From Albula goreensis (Eukaryota; Chordata; Actinopteri; Albuliformes; Albulidae): DNA of 64,000 nt. The translations under genes and the position numbers were made by a program. Positions 45,964 through 56,213 of this stretch are shown piece after piece. The stretch's first letter is position 1. Each line of letters begins with the position of its first letter. The notes beneath the pieces are model-generated. The model was not told the DNA's origin. It ran no database searches and was given only the letters and a program-made list of their open reading frames with translations. The stretch covers positions 42,198,144 through 42,262,143 of the forward strand of contig CM040745.1 of assembly GCA_022829145.1 (NCBI GenBank). The letters are read 5' to 3'.

Positions 45964-46473
45964 TCAATGGCCTCTGCTGTTTCTGTGACTCTCACCCCTT
46001 GAGGGTCTCGCTTCTTCCTGTTCCTCTGTGGTTGCCTGTAAGTCAGTTCTTACCTCCTCCTGCGTTCGCCCTGGATGAAACCATACAGTTTTACCTTGCA
46101 CCTTGACTGCTGTTGGCGTCGTCAACACCACCTTGTAAGGTCCCTCATGCCTTGGCTCATTCCACTTCCTCTTGAACACCTTGACGTACACCCAATCCCC
46201 TGGTGTCACCTTTTGTAGATCTTCAGGAATCTCGTCAGCTCTGTCTACTGTGGCGCCTTTTACCTGTTGAAAAATAGCTCTATGTATTGCCGTTAGGTGC
46301 TGCACATAACTTGACAATTCATTTTCAAGCTGTTCAAGAGGAGGCCCATTATATGGACTCCTTAAGTACGGCACTGGCATGGGCCTTCCTGTGAACATCT
46401 CATACGGGGTCAGGTGTGTATTCCTGTTCGTTTGCATTCGCATACTCATTAGCGCTAATGGTAGTGCATCTAC
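45964..46473 (-). pseudogene. pol: ERV integrase C-terminal domain
   Basis: Same frame as the main pol piece but after an in-frame TAG (46474-46476). It contains HLTPYEMFTGRPMP, then PGDWVYVKVFKRKWNE and EGPYKVVLTTPTAVKV, the GPY/F module of class I integrases. It ends at 45964, shortly before env. Confidence 0.88.
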
Positions 46474-48474
46474 CTAAATAATGCTTCCATCAGCACAAAT
46501 CTTACCCAGTTTCCCTTTCAAAATGCCATTGTATCTCTCCACCTGCCCTTGTGATTGCGGATGATAAACACACCAAAATTTTCGTCTTATTCCCAACATT
46601 TTGGTTATAGGTGCTGTCAGCTTGGCCACAAAATGCTGTCCATTGTCTGAACTGATTTTATCTGGGATTCCAAACCTAGGAAACACTTCCCTACACAAAA
46701 ATGTTGCTGCTGATTTAGCATCTTGTGCTTTTGTGGGAGTGGCCTCTACCCATCTGCTGAATCTATCCACCATCACTAGCATGTACCTTTTTCCCTGTAT
46801 TACCTTGGGGTGCATATCTACATAATCTATCATAATATGCCTAAACGGTCCATCAGGTGGAGGGATGTGGCTAACTGGTGCAGAGAAGGCTTTTCTGACA
46901 TTGTATTTTGCATCATGTAGCACTCGGTCCACAATTGCTGCTAAGTGTGGTGACCACCAATCCATCTGAACACGCTTTATAACGTCCCCCCTTGCACAAT
47001 GGTCTTGACCATGTGCATCCTTGATTAAAACATACAGTAATGACATAGGGGCCACATAGTGTCCCATGGGAGCACGCCATAGGCCTTTTTCGGGGCCCTC
47101 CTCTATCCTTCGCGCCCCCCTCCTTGCCCATACACTAATTTCATACACACTTGCTTTCGCTTGTGTTTGAATCAATGACTGTATGTTGACTCTAGGGTCG
47201 TTATCCTCCTCTGCTAACATTGGGGCCATAACATGTGGTCCAGCAGCTGCTTGGCGGGCGAGCTCATCAGCTAGATTGTTGCCCTTGGCAACTAAAGAGT
47301 CTATCTTCTGATGGGCTGGACATTTGATAATAGCCAGTGTCATAGGAAGTCTCATGGCCTGCAATAGTTCGGAGATTGCTTCCCCATGTGTGATAGGTGT
47401 GCCGTCAGCTTTGTGAAAGCCTCGTTGCTTCCATTTTGTCCCATAAACATGACAGACACCATATGCATAGGCTGAATCAGTGTACACGTTAGCACGCTGC
47501 CCTGCTGCTAACTGACAAGCAGCTGTTAAGGCTTTAATCTCTGCTAGCTGAGCAGAGCATGGCTGTGTGAGTGATGTCTTCTGTACTTGTGAAAAGGTCA
47601 TCCCATCTGCATTTAACTGTACTATTCCATATCCAGCATGATTGCCTTTTTCATCTCGAAAACATGATCCATCCACAAACAATGTAAGATCAGCATCAAT
47701 TGGTTGGTTATGTAAGTCCTCTCGAGCCTTTAAAAAAGTAATTCTAGTAGCTGGGTTGACTGTAGTGCATCGCTGAATGGTGATTTCAGGAGCTGAAAGA
47801 ATTACCTCATAGCCTGTTTTTCTTGCTTGAGTTAAAACAAATCCTGGGCTTGTTAATAATGCATGCAATTGATGAGATGTGTACAATATCACTTGATGTC
47901 CTATTGTGAGAGTTGAGGCCCTCTGGTAGGCGAATGCAGCAGCAGCTAATCCCTGATAGCATGGTGGTAAGCCCTGCTCTACAGTGTCTAATTTGGTGCT
48001 ATAATAGGCCAATGGCTGTTTTCCAGCAGGAGTATCTTGCATTAGTACTGCACTAGCAAAACCTGCATGCTCAGCAACATATAAATGAAATGGTGCACTG
48101 TAGTCAGGATTCCCAAGGGCTGGGGCTGCTTGCATATGTTGTTTTAGGGCTTGAAAAGCTTCTTCAGCTTCCTCTGTCCATTGTAAGTGAGCTGCGCTGT
48201 TGCCTTGGCCTGCTGCTCTGATTAGGGCCCGTAAAGGTGATGTGATAACTGCATAGTCACAGATCCATGGCCTACTGTATCCTGCCATCCCTAGAAAGGA
48301 AAGCATCTGGCCTACTGTTTGAGGCTTTGGGGCTGTAGTAATAGCTTCCACTTGTGAGGGTGCAATTAGTCTCTTACTGCCACTTAATTGTCTTCCCAAA
48401 TACTCCACTGTTTGCTGACAAAATTGCAGTTTGTCTCTGCTGACCTTATGACCTCCTACAGCTAATGCTGTCAA
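46474..48474 (-). pseudogene. pol: ERV pol: RT end, RNase H, integrase core
   Basis: A 666-codon frame. In order: RT thumb/connection (QTVEYLGRQLSGSKRLIAPS; FLGMAGYSRPWI), RNase H (LFVDGSCFRDEKGNHAGYGI; YTDSAYAYGVCHVYG), and integrase with D (HIMIDYVDMHP), D (KISSDNGQHF) and E (QGQVERYN). The N-terminal zinc finger shows the two His (DAHGQDHC) but not a clear CxxC after them. It ends at TAG 46474-46476. Confidence 0.9.
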
Positions 48475-48597
48475 GACAGCAACTGAATCTTTTTTTTTTT
48501 TTCACACTGCTCTTTGTAGGGCTACAAAGTAACAAATCATCAACATATTGGATTAATGTACTAGCAATATTCAGGTGCTGTAGGTCTTGTGCTAACA
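48475..48597 (-). pseudogene. pol: ERV RT catalytic segment, out of frame
   Basis: This short stretch holds the RT catalytic motif YVDDLL in a frame different from both neighbours. One frame change lies near 48597 and another at a run of T (A on the minus strand) at 48490-48502, a slippage-prone site. RT of this copy is therefore split. Confidence 0.85.
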
Positions 48598-49815
48598 CCT
48601 GTTGAATATTGATGGGCTTTCACAATAACCTTGTGGTAATCTAGTGTATGTATATTGTTGGCCTTGATAAGTGAAAGCAAAAAGATATTGTGAGGTGCGA
48701 TGTACTGGAACACTGAAAAACGCTGAACACAGGTCAATTACAGTATACCACTGCGTGTTTGGTGGAATGTTAGACAATAATGTATGTGGATCAGGCACAA
48801 CAACAGCGTTTATGGCTCTCAAATCATGCACTAAACGATAATCCTGTGAGTGTGGCTTTCTAATAGGAAATATAGGTATATTACATGGGCTCTGAGTTCT
48901 GACCAGCACTCCTGCACGCAGTAATCCTTCAATAGTGGGTTTGATTCCCTTTATTGCATGTGGCTTAAGTGGATATTGTCTCTGATAGAGCAGCTGAACC
49001 CCCCGTCTTAATGTGATGCATACAGGCTGTGCAGATTTAACTCGTCCCACATCCATCTTGTGTCTGGACCAAAGTTCCTCAGGTACTTGTTTCAGTAAAG
49101 TGTCATGTTCTGCCATAATGAGCATTTGTGTTGGCAGTCTCTCATCTAGTAGAATCTTCTCAGCTTTTACCTCATCACAAGCTTTGCAGCGGTCTTTACG
49201 ATGCCCTGGCTGATTGCATCCCCAGCAAAGTTCAACCATTGATTGCGGTTGTTGGTGAGGATACACGTATGGTCGTCCATAGGAGCCCCGTCCTCTCCCT
49301 CCGAATGATGCTCCACCTCCAGCTCCTCCTCTGCCTCGTCCTCTTGGAGGGTATGGGCCTTTTTCTGGCTGATTGATATACACATTCACTGGAGGAGCTG
49401 GGGTTACTGCCATTCCTGCAGGGGCTGTTGGTATCTTTTCGGCAGGGACTGGCATTTGTGTTTGGTTTACTTGTGTCTGAGGCGTTATCACACCTGGCTG
49501 GGTGACAACTGGAGCACTCTGTGTTACAGACTCAGTCAGAATCACTGGGGCCTGCACTCTGCCCTTTTCTTTTTTGGGCTTGGACAGTTCTCCCAGCTGT
49601 AGCTGTGCTAGTTTAGTGTTCAGCTTCTTATTATTGTCTTCCTCCTCCTTTTTCTCCTTTCGGTATCTTTCCACATGATGTATTATGTATTCTGTGAACT
49701 CTGACCATGGTTTTTTCATCAGGCCCACTTCCTTATCCAGGCGTTGTTGTACTGGCAGAGGCATGCTTTTCTTCACCATTGCTTTGAAGAGGGTTTCTGT
49801 GGCTATGTTCGAGTC
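48592..49815 (-). pseudogene. gag-pol: ERV gag C-part, nucleocapsid and RT N-part
   Basis: From Met 49779 there are 395 codons, and the frame extends up to the TAG at 49816-49818. In order: capsid end and charged helix (EYIIHHVERYRKEKKEEEDN), Pro/Gln-rich linker, RGG patch (PPRGRGRGGAGGG), one CCHC knuckle (CWGCNQPGHRKDRC, near 49190-49232), then RT blocks (DYRLVHDLRAINAVVVPDPH; WYTVIDLCSAFFSVPV; LPQGYCESPSIF). No retropepsin D-T/S-G lies between knuckle and RT. gag and RT share one frame. Confidence 0.88.
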
Positions 49816-50880
49816 CTAGGGACATGACATTTCCTCCCTCCATCTCCGCTGCAAGGTGTGCAGAAATTTCTGAGGGCTCTCCCCCTCCTTTAACTCTTCT
49901 CCTTCCAATTTTGAGAGATCCATTTTGTCTGGGTATCTTTTGCGAAGCTCTGTCCAGACGTCGTTTCTTACTCCATTAAATCCCATGTGGTCTATGTCAT
50001 TTCCCTTTGATGCACGAGCTAAGCCTGCTGTGTCTAAGATGTCATTCGTTGCTTGTTTTCCAATCACATGCATCAGCAGAGCCTTGACATCCCCTATTGC
50101 CAGCCTGTGGGATGCTGTATTTTCCTCCACAGCTGTTATCCATTTGCTTGCTCCCTCTGTTAGATCAGGTAATCGTCCCACTCGTCCCACCATGTCACAA
50201 AAGGCTAACGGCACATAGTGGTCATGCCGATTTTTAGTTATTATGGGATACATTGGCACTGCTCCTCCCTCTGCTCCAGCAACTGACCCCCCTGCTTCAC
50301 TCAGACTATCTTCCTGAGTCTCCTCATCTCTTTGCTCTGATCTCAGCTCTTCCTGTGTTTGACTTATTTCTCTCTGTGTCCACTCTAACAATTCATGGAG
50401 ACTCCTCTCTGCATTCTCATGTCTTCGTCTAGCAGCCTGTTCGTTCTCTATGTATACTTCCCCGTATATTGACCGTCTTGTTGCATTCATATCAGGCTTC
50501 CAACTTATTCGTCTGGCCTTTGTTCTTTTTCCTGTCTGCACTTTTCTTAGTTCTTCCTCTACTTTCCTCAATTCTTTCTCCAGTTGCCCGTGCTTTTCCA
50601 ACCACTCTTCACACTCCCTTTCGTCATTTCCGGACCAGGTATTCCTTCTGACTGCTTGGGTACTGCGTCTCCCCCTTCTTTCTTGTCTGTCTGGTGTTAT
50701 TCTTTCCTCGTTACAGCTGTCATCATCCTCTGAACTTTCATCGAACTCTGAGCCTTTTGGGGTGGAGATGCATATTTCTTTTCGTCTGAGGAGATCATGT
50801 TTTTTTGCTTCTTTGGCATTAATTATCTTATTGAGTTCTGCCCGATCCTTCTCTTCCAGTGTACTTCCTTTCATGTCCAC
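49816..50880 (-). pseudogene. gag: ERV gag middle: coiled coil and capsid
   Basis: A 354-codon frame, continuous with the pieces on both sides but separated by single stops (TGA at 50881-50883, TAG at 49816-49818). The first half is a highly charged coiled coil (EEWLEKHGQLEKELRKVEEE). The second half is capsid-like: YVPLAFCDMVGRVGRLPDLT then WITAVEENTASHRLAIGDVK and GESPQKFLHTLQRRW, ending at the TAG. Confidence 0.8.
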
Positions 50881-51891
50881 TCATGCAGGGCATTTCAGCT
50901 TGGGATTCCTGTCTACTTTTTCCTCCCACGGTTCTACTGTTCGGGGCATGTGGCCCATGTTTTCCAATTCCTTCAATAGTGGACTGTATTCAGTATTCCT
51001 CCTCCCCTTGGTTTGTTGTGACTCAGGGTCATTGAACGTCGTCGGTTGGAGATCCTCCTCGTCTACCACCATCACTATCTGTCCTTGGGCTGGCGGGAAT
51101 GTTACTGTTCCTTGTATTTCTCTCTGTGCTTGTCTCCTAGTCAGGACATACTGGCCAGCCTTAAGTGAATCATTGTTCCCAGAATAAGGGGGTGGGTCTG
51201 GCCTGAGGCCCAGAGATGTTGTGAGTTTCACTTTCTCCCCCTCTGATTCTTCTTTCTCTGACTTGTCGTTTGATGCGTTTCTTAGCGACCACATCAACTT
51301 TCTATACTGCTCCCCCACTTTCTTGAACCACGACAACACCTCCAACTCCCTTTGTCTTTTTCCTACGCACTTATCAGAATCGTCCTTGGCTTTGTAGTGT
51401 TTAATGACTGTCTCCATGTCCTCACAGCAGGCTTCATCAAACGTGCCATTCTTTGGCCACTGTTGGTCTCCTGTAGTTATTTTATTCCATTTTTTCATAC
51501 ATTTCTGTATCCATTTTCTATCAGTTGGGTGGCGTTTAGTGATTATTTCCACGGGAATGTTTGGTCCTCCCTCCATGGTGCCCTTACCCCTGTCCAGTTT
51601 TCCTGATTTCGCCCCCATGTATCCTTGTCTGGCACTGCCTGAGTGTGACCTTGGAATTTCCGGCTCCTCGTCCGTCTCTCTTGTTCTGATCAGCACAATT
51701 ATTTTTTCAACTGTAACTGCTGTTTTGTACTTTTGGCCCTGTCCCCATGCTATAGTTAAATTCTCAGAGGTATCCTCCACGGGAGTTCTCTTAATGTCAG
51801 CCCACTTGCCAGTTTCCCACCTAACGGTTCTAGGGCTGATACACACACACAACCTAGGATTTAACAATAGTCTCTTCTCCATTGATAGCAA
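50881..51891 (-). pseudogene. gag: ERV gag N-part with PPPY motif
   Basis: A 336-codon frame that ends in TGA. It carries RPDPPPYSGNN, a PPPY late-budding motif, near 51185, preceded by a Lys/Trp-rich matrix-like part (KWIQKCMKKWNKITTG). The open frame continues across the TGA into the capsid part without a shift, so the TGA is either a single nonsense change or a readthrough site. Confidence 0.75.
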
Positions 51892-52192
51892 ATCTTTCAG
51901 GTACCCTTAACACATCTGACAATGAAATAGTCACATCCTCCTCCGGGTACTCACACAGATAGTCCAGAGCCCGGTTTAATGTTGTTGCTGTCCATAAACG
52001 TTTCAACAATTGTATCCACGATACATCAGGGAAATCCTCTTGCACCTGCCTTAAATTCACCCACTTTGTAAGATTCCAAAGTTTTTGATTAATCTCCTGT
52101 GTGCTTTGAAACTGTTCCACGCCGTCTGAGTTTATATACGTGCGTTCCAGCCAAAAGTGTGTCCTGATTCCCTGTGTTTCTATATCCCCCAT
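51854..52192 (-). CDS. 112-aa frame overlapping the start of gag
   Basis: Begins MGDIETQGIRTHFWLERTYI and ends INGEETIVKS. It overlaps the first ~38 bases of the long gag frame in another frame. Glycine after Met would allow N-myristoylation, as in retroviral matrix, so this may be the true gag N-terminus displaced by a frameshift. Alternatively it is a separate leader protein. Confidence 0.5.
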   Translation of the reverse strand: MGDIETQGIRTHFWLERTYINSDGVEQFQSTQEINQKLWNLTKWVNLRQVQEDFPDVSWIQLLKRLWTATTLNRALDYLCEYPEEDVTISLSDVLRVPERFAINGEETIVKS

Positions 52193-52378
52193 TTATATCC
52201 AATCACTCCGATTAAAACAACTATCCATGATATGATGAATGAAACAATCCATAACACAAGAAGTATTTGTATTACTCCAAACGTTTGTCTTCTTATTATT
52301 GTCATTTCAATGTCCACTTCCTCATCTGGGAGGGCATACATTTACCAATATTCCCCCATCACTTTTAAAGCAGTCTAT

Positions 52379-52771
52379 TCATTTCTTTTTAATTCTTCTT
52401 TGGAGCCACGCCAGAGGAGTTAGGTGATAGTAACTGGATTCTATAACACAGTGTGGGCACACTTCTCCCTCAGGGGGTGTTATGCATACTCGAAACTGAA
52501 GTCTCCTATATGGTTCAAATGGTGCAGGGGGTATATCGTATGTTTCGAAAGAGAAATTCCGTGGATACCCCAAATCTAGCAAAACCAACTCCTGCTCTGC
52601 CGCTTTGCCATGTGTTGACCAAATACTGTAATCCCCCACATAGACCTTAATTATTTCCACAGTCTGATTAAAAGCACATCTCTTTCTTTTCCCTTTTCTT
52701 GTTTCTATCGTCATGCACCGTGACCTATCTGGATGTTTCTGTCCTCCTTTGACAATCACTTCTAAGTCCAA
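52379..52771 (-). CDS. ERV leader ORF E (130 aa)
   Basis: MDLEVIVKGGQKHPDRSRCM ... RRIKKK. Basic, Tyr-rich, with a CxxC (CPHCV) near the end and a Pro-rich middle (YDIPPAPFEPYRRLQFRV). No known family recognised. It lies between the smaller leader frames and the gag-adjacent frame, all on the same strand. Confidence 0.45.
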   Translation of the reverse strand: MDLEVIVKGGQKHPDRSRCMTIETRKGKRKRCAFNQTVEIIKVYVGDYSIWSTHGKAAEQELVLLDLGYPRNFSFETYDIPPAPFEPYRRLQFRVCITPPEGEVCPHCVIESSYYHLTPLAWLQRRIKKK

Positions 52772-52772
52772 A

Positions 52773-52985
52773 TTAAACTCTATTTTTATCCTTGTTAACT
52801 TCGTTTCCTATTTCAAAAGTCTCTGTCTCGTACACTGTTATCCTTGTATTATGACTCCAAACCCAAGCTGGCACTCGTTCCCCAAACGTTTTCTCCAACC
52901 CCCAATTACTCAATAAATTCAGCACATGCGATTCACTTGACATAGAGATGCAATCCTTTAGGACGTATCCAAAGAATGAAACCAA
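52773..52985 (-). CDS. ERV leader ORF D (70 aa)
   Basis: MVSFFGYVLKDCISMSSESH, then VLNLLSNWGLEK and VWSHNTRITVYETETFEIGN. HVLNLLSNW may correspond to the MLVHLL/MIINLL start shared by ORFs A-C, but the likeness is weak. It overlaps ORF C by 28 bases in another frame. Confidence 0.35.
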   Translation of the reverse strand: MVSFFGYVLKDCISMSSESHVLNLLSNWGLEKTFGERVPAWVWSHNTRITVYETETFEIGNEVNKDKNRV

Positions 52986-53233
52986 GGTTCCCGCGTAGCC
53001 CTTCGATTACGAATTCTATTGCTCTTACATATTGCTTCCCACCAGAGTTTATCAACAGCAATTAGACGATGGGGTTCTTTTGACTCAATAATCCACCATT
53101 CAAAATCATCAAACTTAACGTCCTCAAATTCAGGATCTGCATACACATCTACACAAGTTAAATGTCTTCCAAGATATACTCCTGCTTTCACATGAGTTAG
53201 CAAATTAATAATCATATCCACATAAAAATACAA
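52958..53233 (-). CDS. ERV leader ORF C (91 aa)
   Basis: MYFYVDMIINLLTHVKAGVY, then LGRHLTCVDVYADPEFEDVK, FEWWIIESKEPHRLIAVDKL and WWEAI. Aligns with ORF B over most of its length: start NLL, then RH, then W-[IV]-x-E, then PH, then W..I and RI.N. No known family recognised. Confidence 0.5.
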   Translation of the reverse strand: MYFYVDMIINLLTHVKAGVYLGRHLTCVDVYADPEFEDVKFDDFEWWIIESKEPHRLIAVDKLWWEAICKSNRIRNRRATREPWFHSLDTS

Positions 53234-53284
53234 TCAGTGCAGTTACATTATTAAAACAAAGTGGAAAACGCTTATATACACCAC

Positions 53285-53530
53285 TCACTGCATGTTGGAC
53301 ATATTCACAATTCTATGCACTCTTGCATTACGAATATTCCTCCATTCTGCTTCACTTATTACTCGTGCACAATGAGGTCTCCCTTTTTCATAAACCCATC
53401 TCTCAATAACAGGACCTCCAGTGGAGCTAGCACCATTATTTGAAACAGTTATAATAAAGTGCCTTTCAATAATTATCCCATTAGCCTTCTCAGTCAATAA
53501 GTGAACAAGCATATTTCTTTTTCTTTCCAA
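53285..53530 (-). CDS. ERV leader ORF B (81 aa)
   Basis: MERKRNMLVHLLTEKANGII, then ERHFIITVSNNGASSTGGPV, ERWVYEKGRPHCARVISEAE and WRNIRNARVHRIVN. The MLVHL[LM] start and RH[FY]I then WV[FY]E pattern is shared with ORF A, and the later part with ORF C. Confidence 0.5.
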   Translation of the reverse strand: MERKRNMLVHLLTEKANGIIIERHFIITVSNNGASSTGGPVIERWVYEKGRPHCARVISEAEWRNIRNARVHRIVNMSNMQ

Positions 53531-53536
53531 GTGACA

Positions 53537-53660
53537 GCATATGCAACCTTTAAAGTATCATATACAATATCAGTAAGTAGCACATACAATTTCAGAAAAC
53601 AGCATATACAGCTGTAGAAAGCAGCCTATACGATTATAGAAAGCAGCATATACATCTCTC
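53537..53660. repeat. Short tandem repeat in ERV leader
   Basis: Four to five imperfect copies of a ~28-base unit containing CATATACA and AGAAA(A/G)CAGC, between leader ORFs A and B. Confidence 0.7.
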
Positions 53661-53695
53661 TCTATACATGCTCTCAAATCTTCCCACTGCTCCCT

Positions 53696-53968
53696 TCACA
53701 TCACAAACACACCGGACTGATCGTATCTCTCAAACACCCACAATTCTGGTATTAGATCTGTGTCACTTTTCAAACTAATATAATGCCGTATTACTAGTAG
53801 TTCATATACAGTTTCGCTCATTAGGTGAACTAACATGCTTTGGCACAGCGTCCTGTGCTTTTTATATTTTCTAGACTGCAGTCTTTGATTTTTGTAAAAA
53901 AAAATCCCCAGCCGAATCAATTTTGCAAACAGTGACTTTGCTTTCAGGTAATTTTGGGTACTTTCCAA
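53696..53968 (-). CDS. ERV leader ORF A (90 aa)
   Basis: Basic N-part (IFFYKNQRLQSRKYKKHRTL), then QSMLVHLMSETVYELLVIRH, YISLKSDTDLIPELWVFERY and DQSGVFVM. The MLVHL-to-WVFE part aligns with ORF B. The basic part before it may be extra or out-of-frame sequence. Confidence 0.45.
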   Translation of the reverse strand: MESTQNYLKAKSLFAKLIRLGIFFYKNQRLQSRKYKKHRTLCQSMLVHLMSETVYELLVIRHYISLKSDTDLIPELWVFERYDQSGVFVM

Positions 53969-54960
53969 ATATCTTACTTCAGTACTTTTATATAACCCCT
54001 TACTTTATTTTTATATTTTGAACATATTTTTTTAATTATTATTTATTTATTTATTATTATTATTCTATTTTTTAACTATTTACTTATCTATTTATGTATT
54101 GCCATTTACTTATTTATTTATTTTGAAGGCGCGCACTTTACATCACTTCATAACATCAACACAACGTTACTTTCAGTAGCTACATTATCTTGTTTCTTTC
54201 TACACACACTCTTTTGCCGGCATACACACACTCTCTGGCCAGTGCTGCTACTTCTACTAGCAGTCTTTCTCTCACTTCTGAGAGTTTGCGCTTACTTCTT
54301 CTTGTTCTACTTCTAGGACTGTCCCTCTCTTGGGGACTGTGCACAAATCTGGTGACCTGCCTCGTGCAGACCTCACCCTGCTACACTTCCGTGATACAGG
54401 AAAAGCGGTATCCTGCAGGATTTAAAATAAAAAAAATCTCCACACCCCACCTGCAACAAACAATTTTGATATTAACACACAGACACAGCCTTTTAGGTAA
54501 TGGAGAAGCCTTAATCCACGTAAGCAACCACTCACCGAGGGCTACTGAGCTTCCAACCCTCTGATCTCAACATTACTTCATTCTAAGCAGAGTACATCAG
54601 TGCGAGACAAATCAAACACACACACTGAAAGCAAAACGCACAAAAAGCTAACCCACTATCGTCATGTTCCACTACCCCTTCTGGTTGCCTTCATTCATTC
54701 ACACACATCACATTCACATTCACACTTTTGCATCAGACTTTTACTACAAACTTTTAGGATCTTTTGAGGAGAGGCTAAGTTCTGCTTTGGCCTGGGCAGA
54801 AACACACTCCTTCTCAGGTGCAACTATACTACATTCAGCAGACTCTTATGAAAAAGGCTCTGCTTACCTTTTTATAGTGGCCACTGTCACACCGAGAAGC
54901 AGTGACTCCGTCCAAGTGTTGAGTTTCCTCGAGCCTCTCCTGGCTGGCTCGCCAATTAAA
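53969..54960 (-). other. ERV 5' untranslated leader next to the 5' LTR
   Basis: Includes an AT-rich stretch (54000-54130) and, next to the LTR, the minus-strand text TTTAATTGGCGAGCCAGCCA where the primer-binding site should be. A PBS starting TGGCGAGCC is likely, but I cannot name the tRNA. Confidence 0.6.
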
Positions 54961-55529
54961 TGTGGAGGAAAGACCGCTCCAGCCTGGGCCAACTAGCTGG
55001 GGGCCCTCACCACACTTTAATGCTCCTTAGGTATTCCCAAACTTCTTTTGCAAAAATAAAACAAAATCCACCGAGTCTGATGCAAAATGGTTTATTGTAT
55101 ACTACCTGGAAGCATTACACAATAAGCCGGGCTGGTCTGCGCAGAACAGCAAAAGGTCACCTAGGCAATCCACCATTCACTCTGAAGGGTTCATCATCCT
55201 GCATCCATTTTTATTCCTTTTCTTATCTAAGGCCTTCCCCAGCCTACCTAAGGCCTGCCCCAAGAGAAGCACCTTAGGCCCTCCTTCTCCCCATAGTGTC
55301 AACATTAACTTGATCCTTGACATTAATATTTATTGGTAATTGTCATCACTCTATTAAAAAATATATTGCCACCTAGAGTGTCTGGCAGTAAATTACATTC
55401 AGGTTGGGTTGGCTTCATTATTTCTATGACTGTATTTTCCTAGTGTCACAACATGCATCATTTTAAGTACATCTGCCATTGTTCTGTTAGTTCAAGGGTA
55501 GGCCTGATCATACAATTTATTCTTCTACA
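54961..55529 (-). repeat. 5' LTR of the endogenous retrovirus
   Basis: TGTGGAGGAAAG ... TTCTACA, 569 bp, equal in length to the 3' LTR. The right flank is ATGGTTTTAT. Confidence 0.93.
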
Positions 55530-55589
55530 ATGGTTTTATATTTATTAATATGCAATTAAATAATCATGCGAACTAACGTTAGCCAGCTC

Positions 55590-56205
55590 ACTTAGCACTA
55601 GCCAGGTTGCTGCAATAGTTGGCCAACAACAGCCACTCTCGCTATCTAAGTAAGTTACCCAAGTAGCCAAGCCTAACCTAATTAGCCCAACGTTTCCCAT
55701 GTCCAATGCAACGGCTCAAATTAGCTAGCCATTACTGTATCTGTGCTAGTGCTCGACCTTGTGACTGGAGGAGAGATGAGACTGAACCGAAAGCCCCTGC
55801 TCTTGCTTTGCCGCTGCATGCTGAGCAGATCGCTGTCACATCAGCAAGGAGGATCACAATAAGTTGAACATTTATTTAAAAATAATTATATGTTTTAATC
55901 AATATAAGCATGTTCAAATAAGCATTAATCTACCTTTAATCTTCAAGCAATCAGTACCCAGCCGAATAAAAAAAATCTGAATACAAAGAAATGATATGCA
56001 GATGGAATTATCGGTTTATGGGTTTATTTGTGCGTTTCCGAATAAGGTATTCGGCTTCAGGCACATCCCTGATACCCAGCCAACATCAGATACAGTAGCT
56101 AGCTAACTTGAGCCATAGCATTGGACATGGGAAACGTTGGGCTACTTAGGTTAGGCTACTTGGGTAGCTTAGTTATCAAGAAAGAGTGGCTGTTGTAGGC
56201 CAGCA
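55590..56205. repeat. Inverted-repeat region (MITE-like), pair 1
   Basis: 55617-55742 and 56081-56205 are imperfect reverse complements (CCCAACGTTTCCCATGTCCA against TGGACATGGGAAACGTTGGG). The DNA is rich in GCTAGC-type words. A non-autonomous DNA transposon is likely. Confidence 0.7.
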
Positions 56206-56213
56206 AGGGGTTT

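Larger units (their letters stand above)
42411..55529 (-). mobile_element. Endogenous retrovirus, 13.1 kb, minus strand
   Basis: Two 569-bp LTRs flank, in order on the minus strand, a long leader with small open frames, gag, pol (RT, RNase H, integrase), env and a small 3' frame. Env has a CXXC in SU and a CX6CC in TM, and pol is of the gamma/epsilon (class I) kind. By eye the LTRs differ at about ten positions (about 2%), so the insertion is not brand new. No target duplication is seen (left flank TCTAG, right flank ATGGT). It is unusually long for a class I element, mainly because of the ~3-kb leader region before gag. Confidence 0.93.

Noticed and set aside
50450..51187. A 245-codon plus-strand frame
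   Set aside because: Antisense shadow of the charged gag coiled coil.
53537..53660. Possible regulatory repeat array in the ERV leader
   Set aside because: Kept only as a repeat feature; nothing in the sequence shows a bound factor or function.
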